From NCBI GenBank assembly GCA_943736015.1, contig OX031071.1, positions 35,000,619 to 35,064,618 on the forward strand: a stretch of DNA of 64,000 bases. Direction: 5' to 3'. Source of the stretch: Tridacna crocea (Eukaryota > Mollusca > Bivalvia > Cardiida > Cardiidae). Below are positions 33,860-45,905 of the stretch, piece after piece (position 1 is the stretch's first letter; every line of letters begins with the position of its first letter). Below the pieces are notes generated by a model. That model saw nothing but the letters and a program-made list of their open reading frames with translations, searched no databases and was not told the DNA's origin. A program made the position numbers and the translations under genes.

Positions 33860-34030
33860 CCATCATCATTCTAAGCCATACTGGGATTGTCACCTGCAAA
33901 TACTTTCATGAATCCTCTCCCAATGACCATCATCAATCCCCAGAAAAAAAATTACCACATCAAGGTTTGAACCCATGACCCTATTCTCAAGTCCTGCACT
34001 CTACTGACTGAGTGACAGAGGCTCTTGCTG
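33860..34030 (-). mobile_element. tRNA-derived SINE fragment, minus strand
   Basis: Minus-strand CACTCAGTCAGTAGAGTG (A-box-like) and GGTCATGGGTTCAAACC (B box) mark a tRNA-derived head at 33965-34025. Body short or decayed. Confidence 0.5.
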
Positions 34031-34060
34031 AATCATATTTGATATTATCCAAATGTTTAA

Positions 34061-34175
34061 CCCTTTCCCAAATGGCAAATTTTGGACCAGACCAAACTGA
34101 AAGCATTTTGCAGATGACAAATAAACAGTTGCTAAAAATATGAATTTTAGAAGGTGATGACTCATCACCTTCTTA
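34061..34175 (-). mobile_element. T-MITE with a different palindrome at its centre
   Basis: TTAA at 34057-34060, then CCCTTTCCCAAATGGC, GAAAGCATTTTGCAGATGAC as in other inverted copies. At the hairpin position stands AGAAGGTGATGA-C-TCATCACCTTCT, unrelated to the family centre but perfectly paired. The far half is lost. Confidence 0.65.
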
Positions 34176-34430
34176 TGCCATCCAACAGGGTTTTTCCACA
34201 CGAGCACGCATTACACCCCAGTTTAAAAAAAAAACAGGTCCTCAAAGATCAATGAACAGACGCGTCTCTGTCATTTGCTATGTGCAAATAATATGCGGAT
34301 TAAAAACCAGTGTATGCCATTTACACAAACAATGAATTTCAGAGTTAAATATCGTAGAACTCGCTCTGAAATTGGGAATTTGTCTTGTTCCGCAGCTTTG
34401 ACCTGACCTAGTTTGTAAAGTACGCATTAT

Positions 34431-34884
34431 CTCCCACTATAGATGGCATTCTATAAATACTCATCTTCGAATAATATGACATGCGCAGACAACAGTAAAG
34501 TACGTCTCAGATGAAACACCCCAAAACACCCAAAACCACTCAAAAATACCCCCCAAAACACTTGAAAATTACCCAAAACTATGCCATTACACCTCTAAAA
34601 ACTTTGCTGACATCTAAAACTGCATGCGAAACGCTTAGATACAAGATTTTATGGAAATCAGCCATAAACTTTTGCATTCAATTTTAGTATTTTGATACGC
34701 TTAATTTCGAAGTACAAATGTACTTAATGCATTGTAGTTGCGTATTATATAGCGCAATCTCCGAGCAGAGTTGTCGTTCGTTACTCTCACCATACATGTT
34801 TACAAATGTGAATGATCCGGAGTGCAACTGCAAGAGAGTGATTATAGCGTTGTCTGCGTATGAGAATGCCATCTAGCGGGAGAT
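34431..34884. mobile_element. MITE with GATGGCATTCT termini
   Basis: Left CTCCCACTATAGATGGCATTCT and later GCGCAGACAAC; the right end mirrors these (GTTGTCTGCG, AGAATGCCATCTAGCGGGAG). About 454 bp, non-coding. A solo terminus occurs at 63258-63280 and a related GCGCAGACAACGCTA at ~58247. Confidence 0.6.
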
Positions 34885-35756
34885 GATGACGTACATGTCT
34901 GGGATAGAAAGCGAAAGTAGATAACGATTATGATCAATTAAGTTAAAATGTTGATTAAGTACTGCTTTATTCAGACCCTAAAAAAGTGGCGGCAAGGATA
35001 TTTCAACCTCTCCGTATACAGTAAATAGAATCTATAACCTGAAATACAGCAATTTCGACCGTACATTGACAGTTGCACTGAGGAATACGCTAATCTAAGG
35101 GATCGTTTCATTGTAAGGTGCAAAGTGAAAATAAAACTGTAACCCAGAAGTTGGTAGAATCAATGTTGCTGAGTGAATCATGGGACAATTTAGATGTGTT
35201 GAGTGGTTTTTGTGTGTATGTGTGTGTGTCAGAGTGTTACGGAACACTGAACATTATTCAGAGAAGGGTGAACGTTATTGTTAGAAGAAGAGTTGACTTT
35301 CAAACATAATTGTGACAGTCAGAATTGTTTTCACAAGAATGCCAAGTGTCATAGCTGTAAAGGTCAGGTCATGTAAGCAAGATGTCTGCAAAAAGGCCAT
35401 AAAAAGACCAACAGAAAATCTCAGCCTATGGAATAACAGGAGAAGAGAAATTAAAGAATTCCAAAATTCACCCTCTGAATCAACATCAAACTTTGGAGTC
35501 TGAAAATTAAAATGATGGGGAATGGCCAAATGTCACAAGTATATCAAAGTCAAAATTTTGGAAAGCAAGAAGGGCTCCTTGCATAACCTAACTAGTAAAC
35601 TGAAAGTTGACAAAATTAATAGAGGCGGTAATATAGCTTTATCGACCAGTCCTGTAAAGGGTTTTAAGTTCTCTAAAAAACTGAACTAGAATGTTTAACC
35701 GATACGTTTATATTAAGAGTTAGGAAAAGTATTCTTGTAAGTTGTGTCATAAAAAT
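34885..35756. other. PSMD14-like intron; nothing recognised
   Basis: AT-rich, a short TG run near 35212-35230, no coding evidence. Confidence 0.4.
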
Positions 35757-36250
35757 TTTTACCTCTCTACCAAACTACAAAATTTTAGACTTCTTCAAAT
35801 TGACAGTATTTGCAGCCGACAGAATAAATGTGACTCAAAAATTGAAATTTGTGATTGGAAGGGTAGAAAACACTGTTGGAAAAAGAGAAAATGCTGGTAA
35901 CCGGCATTTTTGTCCTTTTTCCTATAATGTCTCAAAAGCCTTTTATCATTAAGGTCATTAAATGTCGGGATTGCGAGGTAAAGTGTAAAATTTCCTGACA
36001 CTGAGATTTCATGAGAAAGATGCAACATTGTTGCAAAAGGAGAAAATGGGGGTTGCAAGCATTTTCCTGTCTCTACATATGTTCTCTTTGTTGACTTTTG
36101 CCACAAGTGAAGCCAGACTTGAAGATACAATCTTATTCCTAAAATTTTCGTTGAAACTGGGTTTTTCTTACCATGAGAAAGTTGAAACATTGTGGCAATG
36201 TGAGAAAAAGCTAGTAGTAAGCTTTTCTCCTTTCGACAAAATATTTTCAA
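35757..36250. mobile_element. Cluster of decayed T-MITE copies
   Basis: 35757-35985 is an inverted copy (CTCTACCAAACTAC, hairpin AAAATGCTGGT/ACCGGCATTTTT). Two further hairpin cores follow at 36020-36080 (AAAATGGGGGTTGCAAGCATTTT) and 36187-36250 (GAGAAAAAGCTAGT/GTAAGCTTTTCTC). Confidence 0.6.
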
Positions 36251-36280
36251 TTACTTTTTAACATTATTTACATTCTTTAA

Positions 36281-37232
36281 CCCAATACCACACAATCCCT
36301 ACTCTTGATGACCCTGTGAAAGAAGCCCTAGAAAACATTGTGAGAAAAGGAGAATAAACAAATTTGAAATTTTTTAGTCACTTTTACTTTGTCGTCTGCA
36401 AATGCTTTCAATTTGAATTCATAAGCCTAAAATATTGTCGTTTGGTAATGAGTGAAGGCAATATCTATATTTGTCTGCTGCAAATGCTTTCAATTTGACA
36501 GTAAGAAATTATCTTACCTTGTAAACAGAATTATTTTCAGCAAAACATTCTGTCCAGGATGTTGGATATAATAGTGCTTGGAAGATTTGCCCTTGACAGC
36601 ACAATGATGACTAAACGACTTGAAAGAGAAAGCTTTTGAAAACATTGTGGGAAATAGAGAAAATGCTGGTTACCAGCATTTTCTCCTTCCCACAATTGTT
36701 TTCCACCCTATCAAAGAAGAATCATTTGATATGAGCCACACTGAAACTATCATCTGCAAATGCTTTTGATGACCCTGTGAAAGAAGCCCTGGAGAACATT
36801 GTGAGAAAAGGAGAATTAACAAATTTGAAATTTTCAGTCACTTTTACTTTGTCGCCTGCAAATGCTTTCAATTTGAATTTATAAGCCTAAAATATTGTCG
36901 TTTGGTAATGAGTGAAGGCATTATCTATATTTGTCTGCTGCAAATGCTTTCAATTTGACAGTAAGAAATTATCTTACCTTGTAAACAGAATTATTTTCAG
37001 CAAAACATTCTGTTCAGGATGTTGGAAATAATAGTGCTTGGAAGATTAGCCTTTACCACACAATGATGACCTAACGACATGAAAGAGAAAGCTTTTGAAA
37101 ACATTGTGGGAAACAGAGAAAATGCTGGTTACCAGCATTTTCCCCTTCCCACAATTTTTTCCACCCTATCAAAGAAGAATCATTTGATATGAGCCACACT
37201 GAAACTATCATCTGCAAATGCTTTCAATTCAG
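36281..37232. repeat. 461-bp tandem duplication made of T-MITE sequence
   Basis: TTAA at 36277-36280 and CCCAATACCACACAATCCC begin the first unit. GATGACCCTGTGAAAGAAGCC recurs at 36307 and 36768, and the whole ~461 bp is repeated at high identity. Each unit holds one T-MITE that has lost the distal arm of its hairpin, then a full hairpin (centres ~36676, ~37133), with an exon-like ACAAG/GTAAGAT stretch between. Confidence 0.8.
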
Positions 37233-37394
37233 AAAGGTCTGAAATTTTGTTGTGTGGTAAATGGTTGAATAAACAAGATAACAAAAAAGTGCCAAGGGAA
37301 ACCATTATTCAACCAAGTAATGTGTCCTCTTTCCATAATGTTTTTCATCCAAAATGTGAATGAATAGAACTGGGGAAACAATAAACATGTTTAA

Positions 37395-37952
37395 CATTTT
37401 TCCACACAATTCTTAGGTTTGAAGGTCTGAAGAAAAAGGCTTTTGAAAACATTGTGGGAAAAGAAAGAATTGTTGGTAACCAGCATTTTGTCTTTTTCCA
37501 TATTGTTTTCAAAATCTTTACCCTTCTGTTCACCAAACAATCCCTGGTTTTTATGACCCTGAGATAGAATCTTTTTGAAAACAATGCCAGAAAAGAAGAA
37601 AATGCTGGTAAACAGCATTTTCTCCTTTTCCCACAATGTTTTTTTTACCCTGCTAGAAACAAATAACCATTTTTGAGTTGCCTTCAATTTGTCATCTGCA
37701 AGTGCTTTTAATTTGGACCATTTTAAAGAGTTAATCCTTTACCAAACAGTCCCTTGCTTTCACGACCCTGAAGAAAAGGCCTTTTGAAAGGTTGATGGAA
37801 AAGGAGAAAATGATAGTTACCAGCATTTTCTTCATTTCCCAACATGTATTCTACTCTGTAATAAAACTGCACTTCATCTGTATCTCTGTCAGGTTTGTTG
37901 CCTGCAGATGGTATCAATTTGGAATGGTCTAAAATGTTTGTGTGGGAAAGGG
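37395..37952 (+). mobile_element. Nested or chained T-MITE copies
   Basis: TTAA 37391-37394 starts one copy with a hairpin at ~37476; a second begins ~37519 (TTCACCAAACAATCCC) with a hairpin at ~37610 and ends before TTAA 37731-37734; a third occupies 37735-37952 (TCCTTTACCAAACAGTCCC ... TTTGTGTGGGAAAGGG). Confidence 0.65.
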
Positions 37953-38700
37953 TTAGTCAGATACTGTCATTTGTGCCCAATTTTCTTTGTCATCTGCAAA
38001 TGCTTTTAATTTGGGCTGGTCTTAAACATTGCTATGCTGCAAAGATTTACATAGTTGTTTATAGGAATAAGGATATTGATTGAATTGATAGAAAGTGTTA
38101 TATAATTTCATGTGTTGACATGTTTTCTATTTAATTAAACTATTAAACTGTTAAAATATTATTTCCTTGTGTTACTCAGCTCACATACGGTTTCTAATGT
38201 CTGTCAAAGTCTGACCACCTCTCCCCATTTTGAAAAACTTCTCCAATTCTCAGGCAAGAAGTAGTTTATTCTCAAATTCTGAGAGTTGGCAGAGGACCTG
38301 ACATTACAGTTAGAATTCAAGGATATTTCAAAGTCATGTTTAACCCTGTATTTGATACAGCAGATTATCCATTACCAAAAGGGGAAGATGTGTCCATAAA
38401 ATTAGATTGGAAACAAACCTTTAAAGAAATTGACATGTGTCATGTGCACTAACATGTATGATTAAATGAGCAGTCGCACAAATATGTGACAAGTTCACAA
38501 TATATGGGTCATTACTGATACTGTATAAGTGGAAATTATTGTGATGTGGAAATTTCTGTTATTTTACGAATTCAAAAAATTTGCAAAATTTTATGTATGC
38601 ATGTTTTACCAGAAATATATCAACAAATAATATGTGTTTTGAATTTGCAAATATAATCAGTAATTCAATTTTTCTGACACATGTACATGTATATGTCATA
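37953..38700. other. Intron; one T-MITE right-end fragment
   Basis: 37985-38045 matches the T-MITE right segment (GTCATCTGCAAATGCTTTTA). The rest is AT-rich with nothing recognised. Confidence 0.4.
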
Positions 38701-39352
38701 GGCCAGATCAGAATCTAAGCAGATCTGGAATCTGACCATGCAGATCTGGAATCTGCCTAGACCAAATTGGAATTATAATTTTGTGTAGACCAAAATAGAT
38801 TCTTTTACAAATTTTTTTAATCATATTAATGCACATGTTTTTTCAACTGAGATTCTCTGTTTTTCACATTGCTTTTTCTTTTCTAAAGTGCAAAAAATTC
38901 AAAAAAAATTTAATCTTACTCAGAATTTCTGTTTAAACCTTTATGTTGGTGTTTAAGTTAAATAAGATGGTTTATATTTAGTTGCACCATATTAAGCCAT
39001 TACCACACAATCCATACTTTTGACGCCCCTGAGAAAGAAGCCTTTTGAAAACACTGTGGGAAAAGGAGAAAATGCTGGAAACCATCATTTTCTCCTTTTC
39101 CCACAGTGTTTTCTACCCTTCCCAAAACAAATTTCAATTTTTCAGTCACCTTTATTTTGTTGTCTGCAAATGCTTTCGATTTGGACCAGTCTAAAATTTT
39201 CTCGTGTGGTAAAGAGTTAAATGAGAAAATATTCCAAATTTGTCTAGGCAGATTGTGAAGCTGCCTAGCCAAACTGGAATCTTATTTTAGTCTAGGCAGA
39301 ATTCCTGTTTCGCCTAGGCAGATTCCATATCTGCCTAGATTCCAATTTGGGC
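38701..39352. mobile_element. Inverted-repeat element with repetitive termini
   Basis: The left end is GGCCAGATCAGAATCTAAGC, then AGATCTGGAATCTG twice and CTGCCTAGACC; the right end mirrors it with CTGCCTAG/CTAGGCAGATTCC words. The terminal arms are built of repeated ~22-bp words, foldback-like. It hosts a T-MITE at 38996-39216. Confidence 0.6.
38996..39216 (+). mobile_element. T-MITE, complete, with matched hairpin changes
   Basis: TTAA 38992-38995 and 39217-39220; GCCATTACCACACAATCC to CTCGTGTGGTAAAGAG. The outer stem reads AAAACACTGTGGG/CCCACAGTGTTTT where most copies have CATTGTGGG/CCCACAATG: the change is present in both arms. Confidence 0.9.
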
Positions 39353-39870
39353 TACAAATGGACTTTCAAGTTCACCTGCAATATTCCAATAAAGTTAACT
39401 ACGATCATGGTGGTGAAAATATTGGATTCTGTGCTTCGCATAAAATATCATATCACTATTACAAGTCAAAATGATGATGATGAGTCAGTGTTGAAAAGAC
39501 AAGCCCAAATAAATATTTAATTGAATTAGGAAAGAAAAGTGTTTTTTACATCAAGATGAAGTTGAATATTTTGATTTTAGGGTAAACAAGGATCTCATAT
39601 ATCCTTCCAAAAGGAAGATGGAATTCATAGTGCATGTTCCTAGACCTAAAACAAAAAAAGGGTTGTAGTCTTGACTTGGTATTGTCAAGTTTTATAGGAA
39701 TTTCACTCTAAATTACAGTAATCGAACCCTTGACATATTTGTTGAAAAGCCAAAAACCCACAGTTTGGACTAAGAAATGTAAACAAGCTTTTGAAAAAGT
39801 AAAAAAAAAAACACTTAGTTCTTTAGATATACTGGTGCATAATGAATCCAAACAACCCATGGGGTCGGAA
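39353..39870. other. Intron; nothing recognised
   Basis: AT-rich sequence between the inverted-repeat element and the modular element. Confidence 0.4.
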
Positions 39871-41290
39871 TAACAAGAGTGCCAAGATGGCCCTGGATCG
39901 CTCACCTGAATTTTTGAGATGACCATGGCCTTTTTTTTGAAGGTATTGAAACACTGGAAACAAAATCATTATTTTGCCAAGCAATTTTTAATGGGTCACC
40001 TGTAAAAGTCCTTTCAAAATCTGACCAGCTGTTTCAAACAAGAAGAATTTTTAGGAGTTTCCTAATTGCCGTACAGTGCAAATAGCCCCCATTCACCAGA
40101 GCCTTGTTTCTTGACCTATCAAAGTTTCACGAACAATTTTTGAATAGGGTCATCAAAGGAACATCTCTGTGAAATTATTTGAAAATCTGACAAGCGGTTT
40201 CAGAGAAGAAGAATTTTTGAAATTTTCTTCATTGCCATATAGTGCAAGAAGCCCCCATTCACCAGAGCCGTGTTTCTTGACGGATCAAAATTTCTCGAAC
40301 AATTTTTGAAAAGGGTCACCCAAGGAACATCTCTGTGAAATTGTTTTAAAATCTGGCCACCGGTTTCTGAGAAGAAGAATTTTTAAGAATTTCTTCATTT
40401 CCTTATAGTGCAAGAAACCCCCATTCACCAGAGCCGTGTTTCTTGACAGATCAAAATTTCGCGAACAATTTTTGAAAAGGGTCATCCTAGGAACATCTCT
40501 GTGAAATTATTTTAAAATCTGACCAGCGGTTTCAAAGAAGAATTTTTAAGAATTTCTTCATTTCTGTATAGTGCAAGAAGCCCCCATTCACCAGAGCCGT
40601 GTTTCTTGACGGATCAAAATTTCGCGAACACTTTTTGAAAAGGGTCACCCAAGGAACATCTCTATGAAATTATTTGAAAATCTGACAAGCGGTTTCAGAG
40701 AAGAAAATTTTTTAAAAATTTCTTCATTTCTGTATAGTGCAAGAAGCCCCCATTCACCAGAGCCATGTTTCTTGGCGGATCAAAATTTTGCGAACAATTT
40801 TTTGAAAAGGGTCACCCAAGGAACATCTCTGTGAAATTATTTTAAAATCTGGCCAGCGGTTTCAGAGAAGAAGAATTTTTAAGAATTTCTTCATTTCTGT
40901 ATAGTGCAAGAAGCCCCCATTCACCAGAGCCATGTTTCTTGACGGATCAAAATTTCGCGTACAATTTTTGAAAAGGGTCACCCAAGGAACATCTCTGTGA
41001 AATCATTTCAAAATCTGGCCAGCGGTTTCAGAGAAGAAGATTTTTAAAGAATTTCCTAAAAAATTCCATTTCGTTGCCATGGCAACCAGAGTTTTTGACG
41101 GAATCAAATTCTGTGAACAATTTCTAAAGAGGACCTCCCAAGGACATTCCAGCCAAGTTTGGTCCAAATTGGCCCAGCGGTTTAGGAGGAGTTGTTGTTT
41201 AAAGAATTGTTGACGACGCATGACGCATGACTGACACAGGGTGATCCTAAAAGCTCCCCTTGAGCACGTTGTGCTCAGGTGAGCTAAAAA
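39871..41290 (+). mobile_element. Modular dispersed element, six ~166-bp modules
   Basis: TAACAAGAGTGCCAAGATGG head; module marks at 40251, 40417, 40580, 40746 and 40913 show a 163-167-bp period; tail TTGCCATGGCAACCAGAG, CTTGAGCACGTTGTGCTC, AGGTGAGCTAAAAA. Same family as 16208-17808. Confidence 0.8.
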
Positions 41291-41459
41291 AGAAAGAGGC
41301 AATAATGGTAAGACACAATGATATCCATTCTTCTGCAAAACTTAACGTAAGTCCAACTTGAGCTATGCACAAAACCAGTTTGTCACTCAGGAAACAGCAC
41401 AAGAAAATAGTATCAAAACTAGATTCAACATTACCAAATTGATATTAAAAACAGGGTAT

Positions 41460-41600
41460 GAATGACAAAAGTGTGTACGAAATGATCAAAGTGAGTACGA
41501 AATGAATAAAATGAGTAAAAAGTATAGGTGGGTACAAAATGACCAAATAGTACGAAATGGCCTAGGTACAAAATGACCTAGTTACAAAATGAGTGGAAGC
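41460..41600. repeat. Degenerate GTACGAAATGA minisatellite
   Basis: About eight loose copies of GTACxAAATGAxC / GAGTAC words spaced 12-18 bp. Confidence 0.6.
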
Positions 41601-41729
41601 CAAGTAAAAAATATGGCTGCCTCCATAGCTAGTTTTCAAAAGCGAATAAAAATATAGGGCTGCCACTCATACGATGCCATAATAAGATCCAAAAGTATGA
41701 GCCATGCCCTGGAAAAAGGGGGGACTTAA

Positions 41730-41955
41730 CCCTTTACCATGCAATGACGACTTTTGACGACTCTGAGGGAGTAGCCTTTAGAAAACATTGTGGGAAAAGA
41801 AGAAAATACTGGTAACCAGCATTTTCTCCTTTCCCCACAATGTTTTGGTTTCTACCCTGCCTGATACAAATTTTAGGTTTTGAATTACAATTATTTTGTC
41901 GTCTGCAAATGCTTTCCATCTGGACCAGTCTAAAAAATTGTCATTGGGTAAAAGG
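41730..41955 (+). mobile_element. T-MITE, complete
   Basis: TTAA 41726-41729 and 41956-41959; CCCTTTACCATGCAATGACG to TTGTCATTGGGTAAAAGG; hairpin AAAATACTGGT/ACCAGCATTTTCT near 41812. Confidence 0.85.
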
Positions 41956-41959
41956 TTAA

Positions 41960-42595
41960 AGAGGCATCCATGCTCATTTTCAGCCAGTTTTTACTCATTT
42001 TGTCTTTATTTTATCAAACTATAGTCATTCTGATATCTTCATGCCAAATATTGCACCTGACGGCTGCAAGATTGCTTAGATTACGGTAGATAGAAAATGC
42101 AGCATTTCACTGAGTTGCGACCTTCAATGTAAACACTCGCTGTTTACCGTTTTTTAATCAAAGATTTTCAATATCCATTATACACTAGGGTATATTCATA
42201 TGAAGATCATGTATTCTGTCATGTGACTTTATTTGACCTTTGCCCTGCATCTAATGAGATAAATAAAGGAAAATGGAGGCTTCTCTGTTGATGCCTCGAT
42301 TTTCAGACGGAGGTCACCGCCTATAGGCATATTACACTGTATCTGACTCTAGTCGGAAACCAACAATAAATTTCAATGACGCACCGCCAATGTTTACAGC
42401 TTCGATCGTCAAATCTCCGTATTACTTTTTTTTTTTCAATTACACCATATATGTCAGTAATGCATCCATGTTTACACAAAAGGACTGATTTCTTCACCAT
42501 TCTAAATTTTGTGAAATTTAACAGCGTTTTTGCTCACCAGCTGTAGACGGGTATCTTTTGTCTAATTACCCAATGAATCTGGAGATAGATTTGTC
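41960..42595. other. Intron; nothing recognised
   Basis: AT-rich; T-run near 42427. No repeat or coding signal I can define. Confidence 0.4.
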
Positions 42596-42599
42596 CTGA

Positions 42600-42850
42600 C
42601 CAGACATGCAGAAAATTTGCCAACAACAAAAAGTTTCAGTCCAGATCAGCTTGTGTGTACTGTGCAAGCTGATCTGGGTCAATACTTTTTTTCAGATGCA
42701 TTAAGCCCCCTTTCCACAGAGCATGGCTCATATTTCATAGACGCCTTCATCTGTAGGGTCTCAGCAAAGCTGACAATGTTGAGCAAAGACCAGACTGCTC
42801 ATTTAGTGCAGTATGATCTAGATCTATTGAGGCTGCAACGCCAATGTAAG
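42600..42850. repeat. GCAAGCTGATCTGGG-type repeat and small hairpin
   Basis: CAGTCCAGATCAGCTTGTG...GTGCAAGCTGATCTGGGTC forms an inverted repeat, followed by TTTCAGATGCATTAAGCCC and, at 42780-42830, the GACCAGACTGCTCATTTAG / AGTATGATCTAGATC hairpin word. Confidence 0.55.
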
Positions 42851-42899
42851 TTGTGAAACACGGTGAAAGGGCTAATTTACAACAGAAACATTATCATAC

Positions 42900-42955
42900 C
42901 TGACCAAGTCCGTGCATGCCACCTCCCAATCTTAATAATCTGTCAATGTTCCACA
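42900..42955 (-). pseudogene. PSMD14: PSMD14-like exon 1 without a visible start codon
   Basis: On the minus strand the segment reads DRLLRLGGGMHGLGQ (42944-42900), then CAG followed by GTATGA. The family begins MDRLLRLGGGMPGLGQ, but here the codon before Asp is ATT (42947-42945) and an in-frame TAA lies at 42962-42960 with no ATG between. A possible acceptor (AAACAG, ending 42956) would leave TG TGG AAC ATT; if an upstream exon ended in A, the split codon A|TG would be a start. Otherwise the ATG is mutated. Internal Met at GGGM could start a shorter product. Confidence 0.8.
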
Positions 42956-43059
42956 CTGTTTACCTAGTAATCAAAATCAAATGCGAGTCAAACAAATAAT
43001 GATCATTTAATAAAAAAAACAGAATAAACTTTTTTTGCATAAAAACCCAAAAGAGATCT

Positions 43060-43325
43060 AGGTTTTCCCGCAGCATTTAAAACTGGGAGGTCATCTGGAC
43101 TCTCTTGTCTCTTTTTAGGTGTGAGTCATATCTTTTACCAAACAACGAAATTTTAGACTGTTCCAAATTGAACGCACTTGCAGACGACAATATAAAATAA
43201 TAAATATCAGTCAAAAATTGAAATTTGTTTTCAGCAACAGGCTTTTCTCTGGCTACTTGTTCTCTTGCGCCATCACGTTTGCCAAATGAGAAAATTTTGC
43301 GCCAGATTAAAATAATTGGAGCCAC
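43060..43325. mobile_element. Decayed hAT-like piece plus T-MITE right half
   Basis: GGTTTTCCCGCAGCATTTAA at 43063 resembles the start of the 30720-31453 element. 43138-43220 (TTTTACCAAACAACGAAAT...GCACTTGCAGACGAC) is the outer half of an inverted T-MITE. Confidence 0.45.
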
Positions 43326-43387
43326 TTGGTGCCAATCAAGCCCAATAAATCATCATTGCATGGTTGTGTCATGAGCAATTACATACA

Positions 43388-43396
43388 CAAGAAAGC
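43388..43396. repeat. 9-bp target duplication, left (CAAGAAAGC)
   Basis: CAAGAAAGC directly precedes the foldback element and recurs right after it at 48770-48778. Confidence 0.85.
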
Positions 43397-45905
43397 GGTC
43401 ACACGACTAGCCGAAATACCGGAATACCGCCGAAACACCGGAATACCCCAAAAATCGATAATCCCTGTTACGTTTGTCGGCCGGGCCTGAATACTGATAT
43501 TTACCGATACTATTTCAACGTGAAATTCTGTTAAATGTGAAGATGTTAACAATATCGACTCAAAATCAGAGAGAAGTGGGAAAAAAGAAGTTACCGGGAT
43601 CATTTCGAGACCATGATTTGTTTATACTAGATTTTCACGCGAAAGTTCTTCTGTCGGTCTTCTTGTGTCATGTTTACCAATTCAAAACAAAACCTGGTAA
43701 AGATCGGGAAAATGTGAAGTATCTAGAAGAATTTTGCGACGTAAATTTTCCATTCTTAAAAAAAAAAAACACACACACACAAATCGCTTCTAGTACAAGA
43801 CATTCGCCACCATGTCATCTTCTAAAACACCGGAATAGCCCCCATCATCGAGTAATTTACAGAACGCTGAAGTCGAGCCGGAATACCCGTAGGTCTACGC
43901 CACATGTATTTACTTTTTGATTGATTAAACTATGAATTCGGTCGTTTTCTGAATTCTGACTGTTTTATAAAAAAAAAAGCATTGAGAATGTGTGATTCTC
44001 TCTTTCCCCCGTCCCCCTTTCAGTTTTCAGAAAGTTCATTTAACAACCTTACAAATATCGAGAGAAAAATGGTGAAAAGGTCGCAAAAAGTATTATGTAG
44101 TTATGCCCGTAATGAGTTTGCAAGCAAAGTTTCTTCTCAATGATAAATAATAGAAGTTGCACTTTATAAAAGTTATTTGCAACCACGTCAACTTCAAAAA
44201 CACCTGAATAGCCCCTAAATCAATACATGTACAGTACGTTGAAGTCAGGCCGGAATACCCGTAGACTCTCACTTTTCTTGTGTATTTGTAACATTTTAAT
44301 TTTGGTTTTCATTGTAGGGTGATACGCCATGTCTTTTTTTTTAATTCTTATTTTGGTTTATGCTTTTTTGACTGCTCTAAATTGTAATGGAATGCGGAGA
44401 TTATTTTTGTGTAACAAATTAACCGAGATCAGACACAGAGCGCAAAATCAAGAGGCCAAAGGTAGGTAATTTTGGTTTTTCAGTTTCTAACGATTCCCTT
44501 TTCCTTTTAAGTTATGAAAAAAAAAGGAAATGTTGCTTGATCGTCAATGATGTAAAACTTGATATGTTTGCAAGCCAGCCGGAATACCGCTACTGCTTGT
44601 AATTTTAGTATACCGTGTTCCTACATGTGAACGGTTCCTATGCCAGTTTCGAATATGCCTTCGATATCGAGTTGAAATTGGGAAAATGTAAATTGCCCGA
44701 GATCGACTCGATGCTCGAATTCTCTCTCGTTTTCCGCACATTATTCACATGCGAAAGTTCTACAGAAAGCCTTGAAATTGTCGAGACAAAATCGTGAAAA
44801 GATCGGGGATGGTACGAAGTACTTGTAATCAGCGTAGAAACAAAATTCTTCTCAAAAATTCTCTCTTCCAAATCAAAAAAAAAATTCAGGGACATACGCA
44901 ACCACGTTATCTTTAAAAACAACGGAATAGACCCTCAATGGTACGGTGAAGTCGGACCGGAATACCCATAGTTACACACTGTTAAATTGTACAGATTTAG
45001 CTCTCGCATTATGACTTGTAAGTTGTATAAGGTTACCTTACATGTAAGTCGGCTGGAAAAGTCGTTAAGAATGGGGGAAAATCCAAAGACATTCTGAAAG
45101 ATCTGATTGAAAAATGCCAGTTTGGAACTTGCTTGGACATTGTATGGGTTATCATGTTTTTTTCCCCATATGCATGTCAAGTAACTTTTGTTACGCATTT
45201 AAGCATTATATTGTTTTCCTAAGAACATTTTAAGAGCCCAGAAAAAATTACAGTTACGGAGAAGAAGCAAAACAAAAAGAATACGAGTCTGGAATTTTTA
45301 AATTCAATCGATGTCATCGACTGGCAAGTATTACAGTATGTTTTACTTAATATGTAGTGCTCTACTCATCTAATTAGCGTATGATGTTTATACCCCTTTC
45401 CTGTCATGGTAATTGGTAGACACAATTAGAACACATGTGATAATAAAGCATAACGAAGCGTGTGCCCGAAGTCAACAGGTCTCTCGAAGGTTTATGGCTC
45501 TTTGGATAGTACAAAAGTATACACTTTTCCAGACTGAAATTACTTGCAGACAATAAATAAAATCTACCCATAGTAATAGCAGTTGTCCTCGACATTCCAT
45601 GGAAAAGTGGAAAAATTTTCATAATCAATATTTGCACTATTTGCCATGGCGTTCCTGGCATTCTCTTCCCCCTTCCCCCTTTTCCCCCCTCCCCCCCTCC
45701 TTGAAAAGGTCGACTAACTCAGGGTCGTATTTCCACAATACAATACAATGCAATAGACTGTAGGCCACCGGCCCATAATACAAATAATACAGTTCTTAAA
45801 ATGCGTACACACAAGATATGAAACTAACTTTCCAATTATTTCATTTCATAATATAACCTAGATTTAAGAAACCGTTTTGTTTTCTTTAATCTTCTTACAT
45901 TATTG
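43397..45905 (+). repeat. Foldback left arm
   Basis: 2509 bp. Mirror of 46192-48769. Carries (CA)n after an A-run at ~43760-43781 and the subunit words listed for the whole element. Short reading frames here have mirror twins in the other arm and are not genes. Confidence 0.85.
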
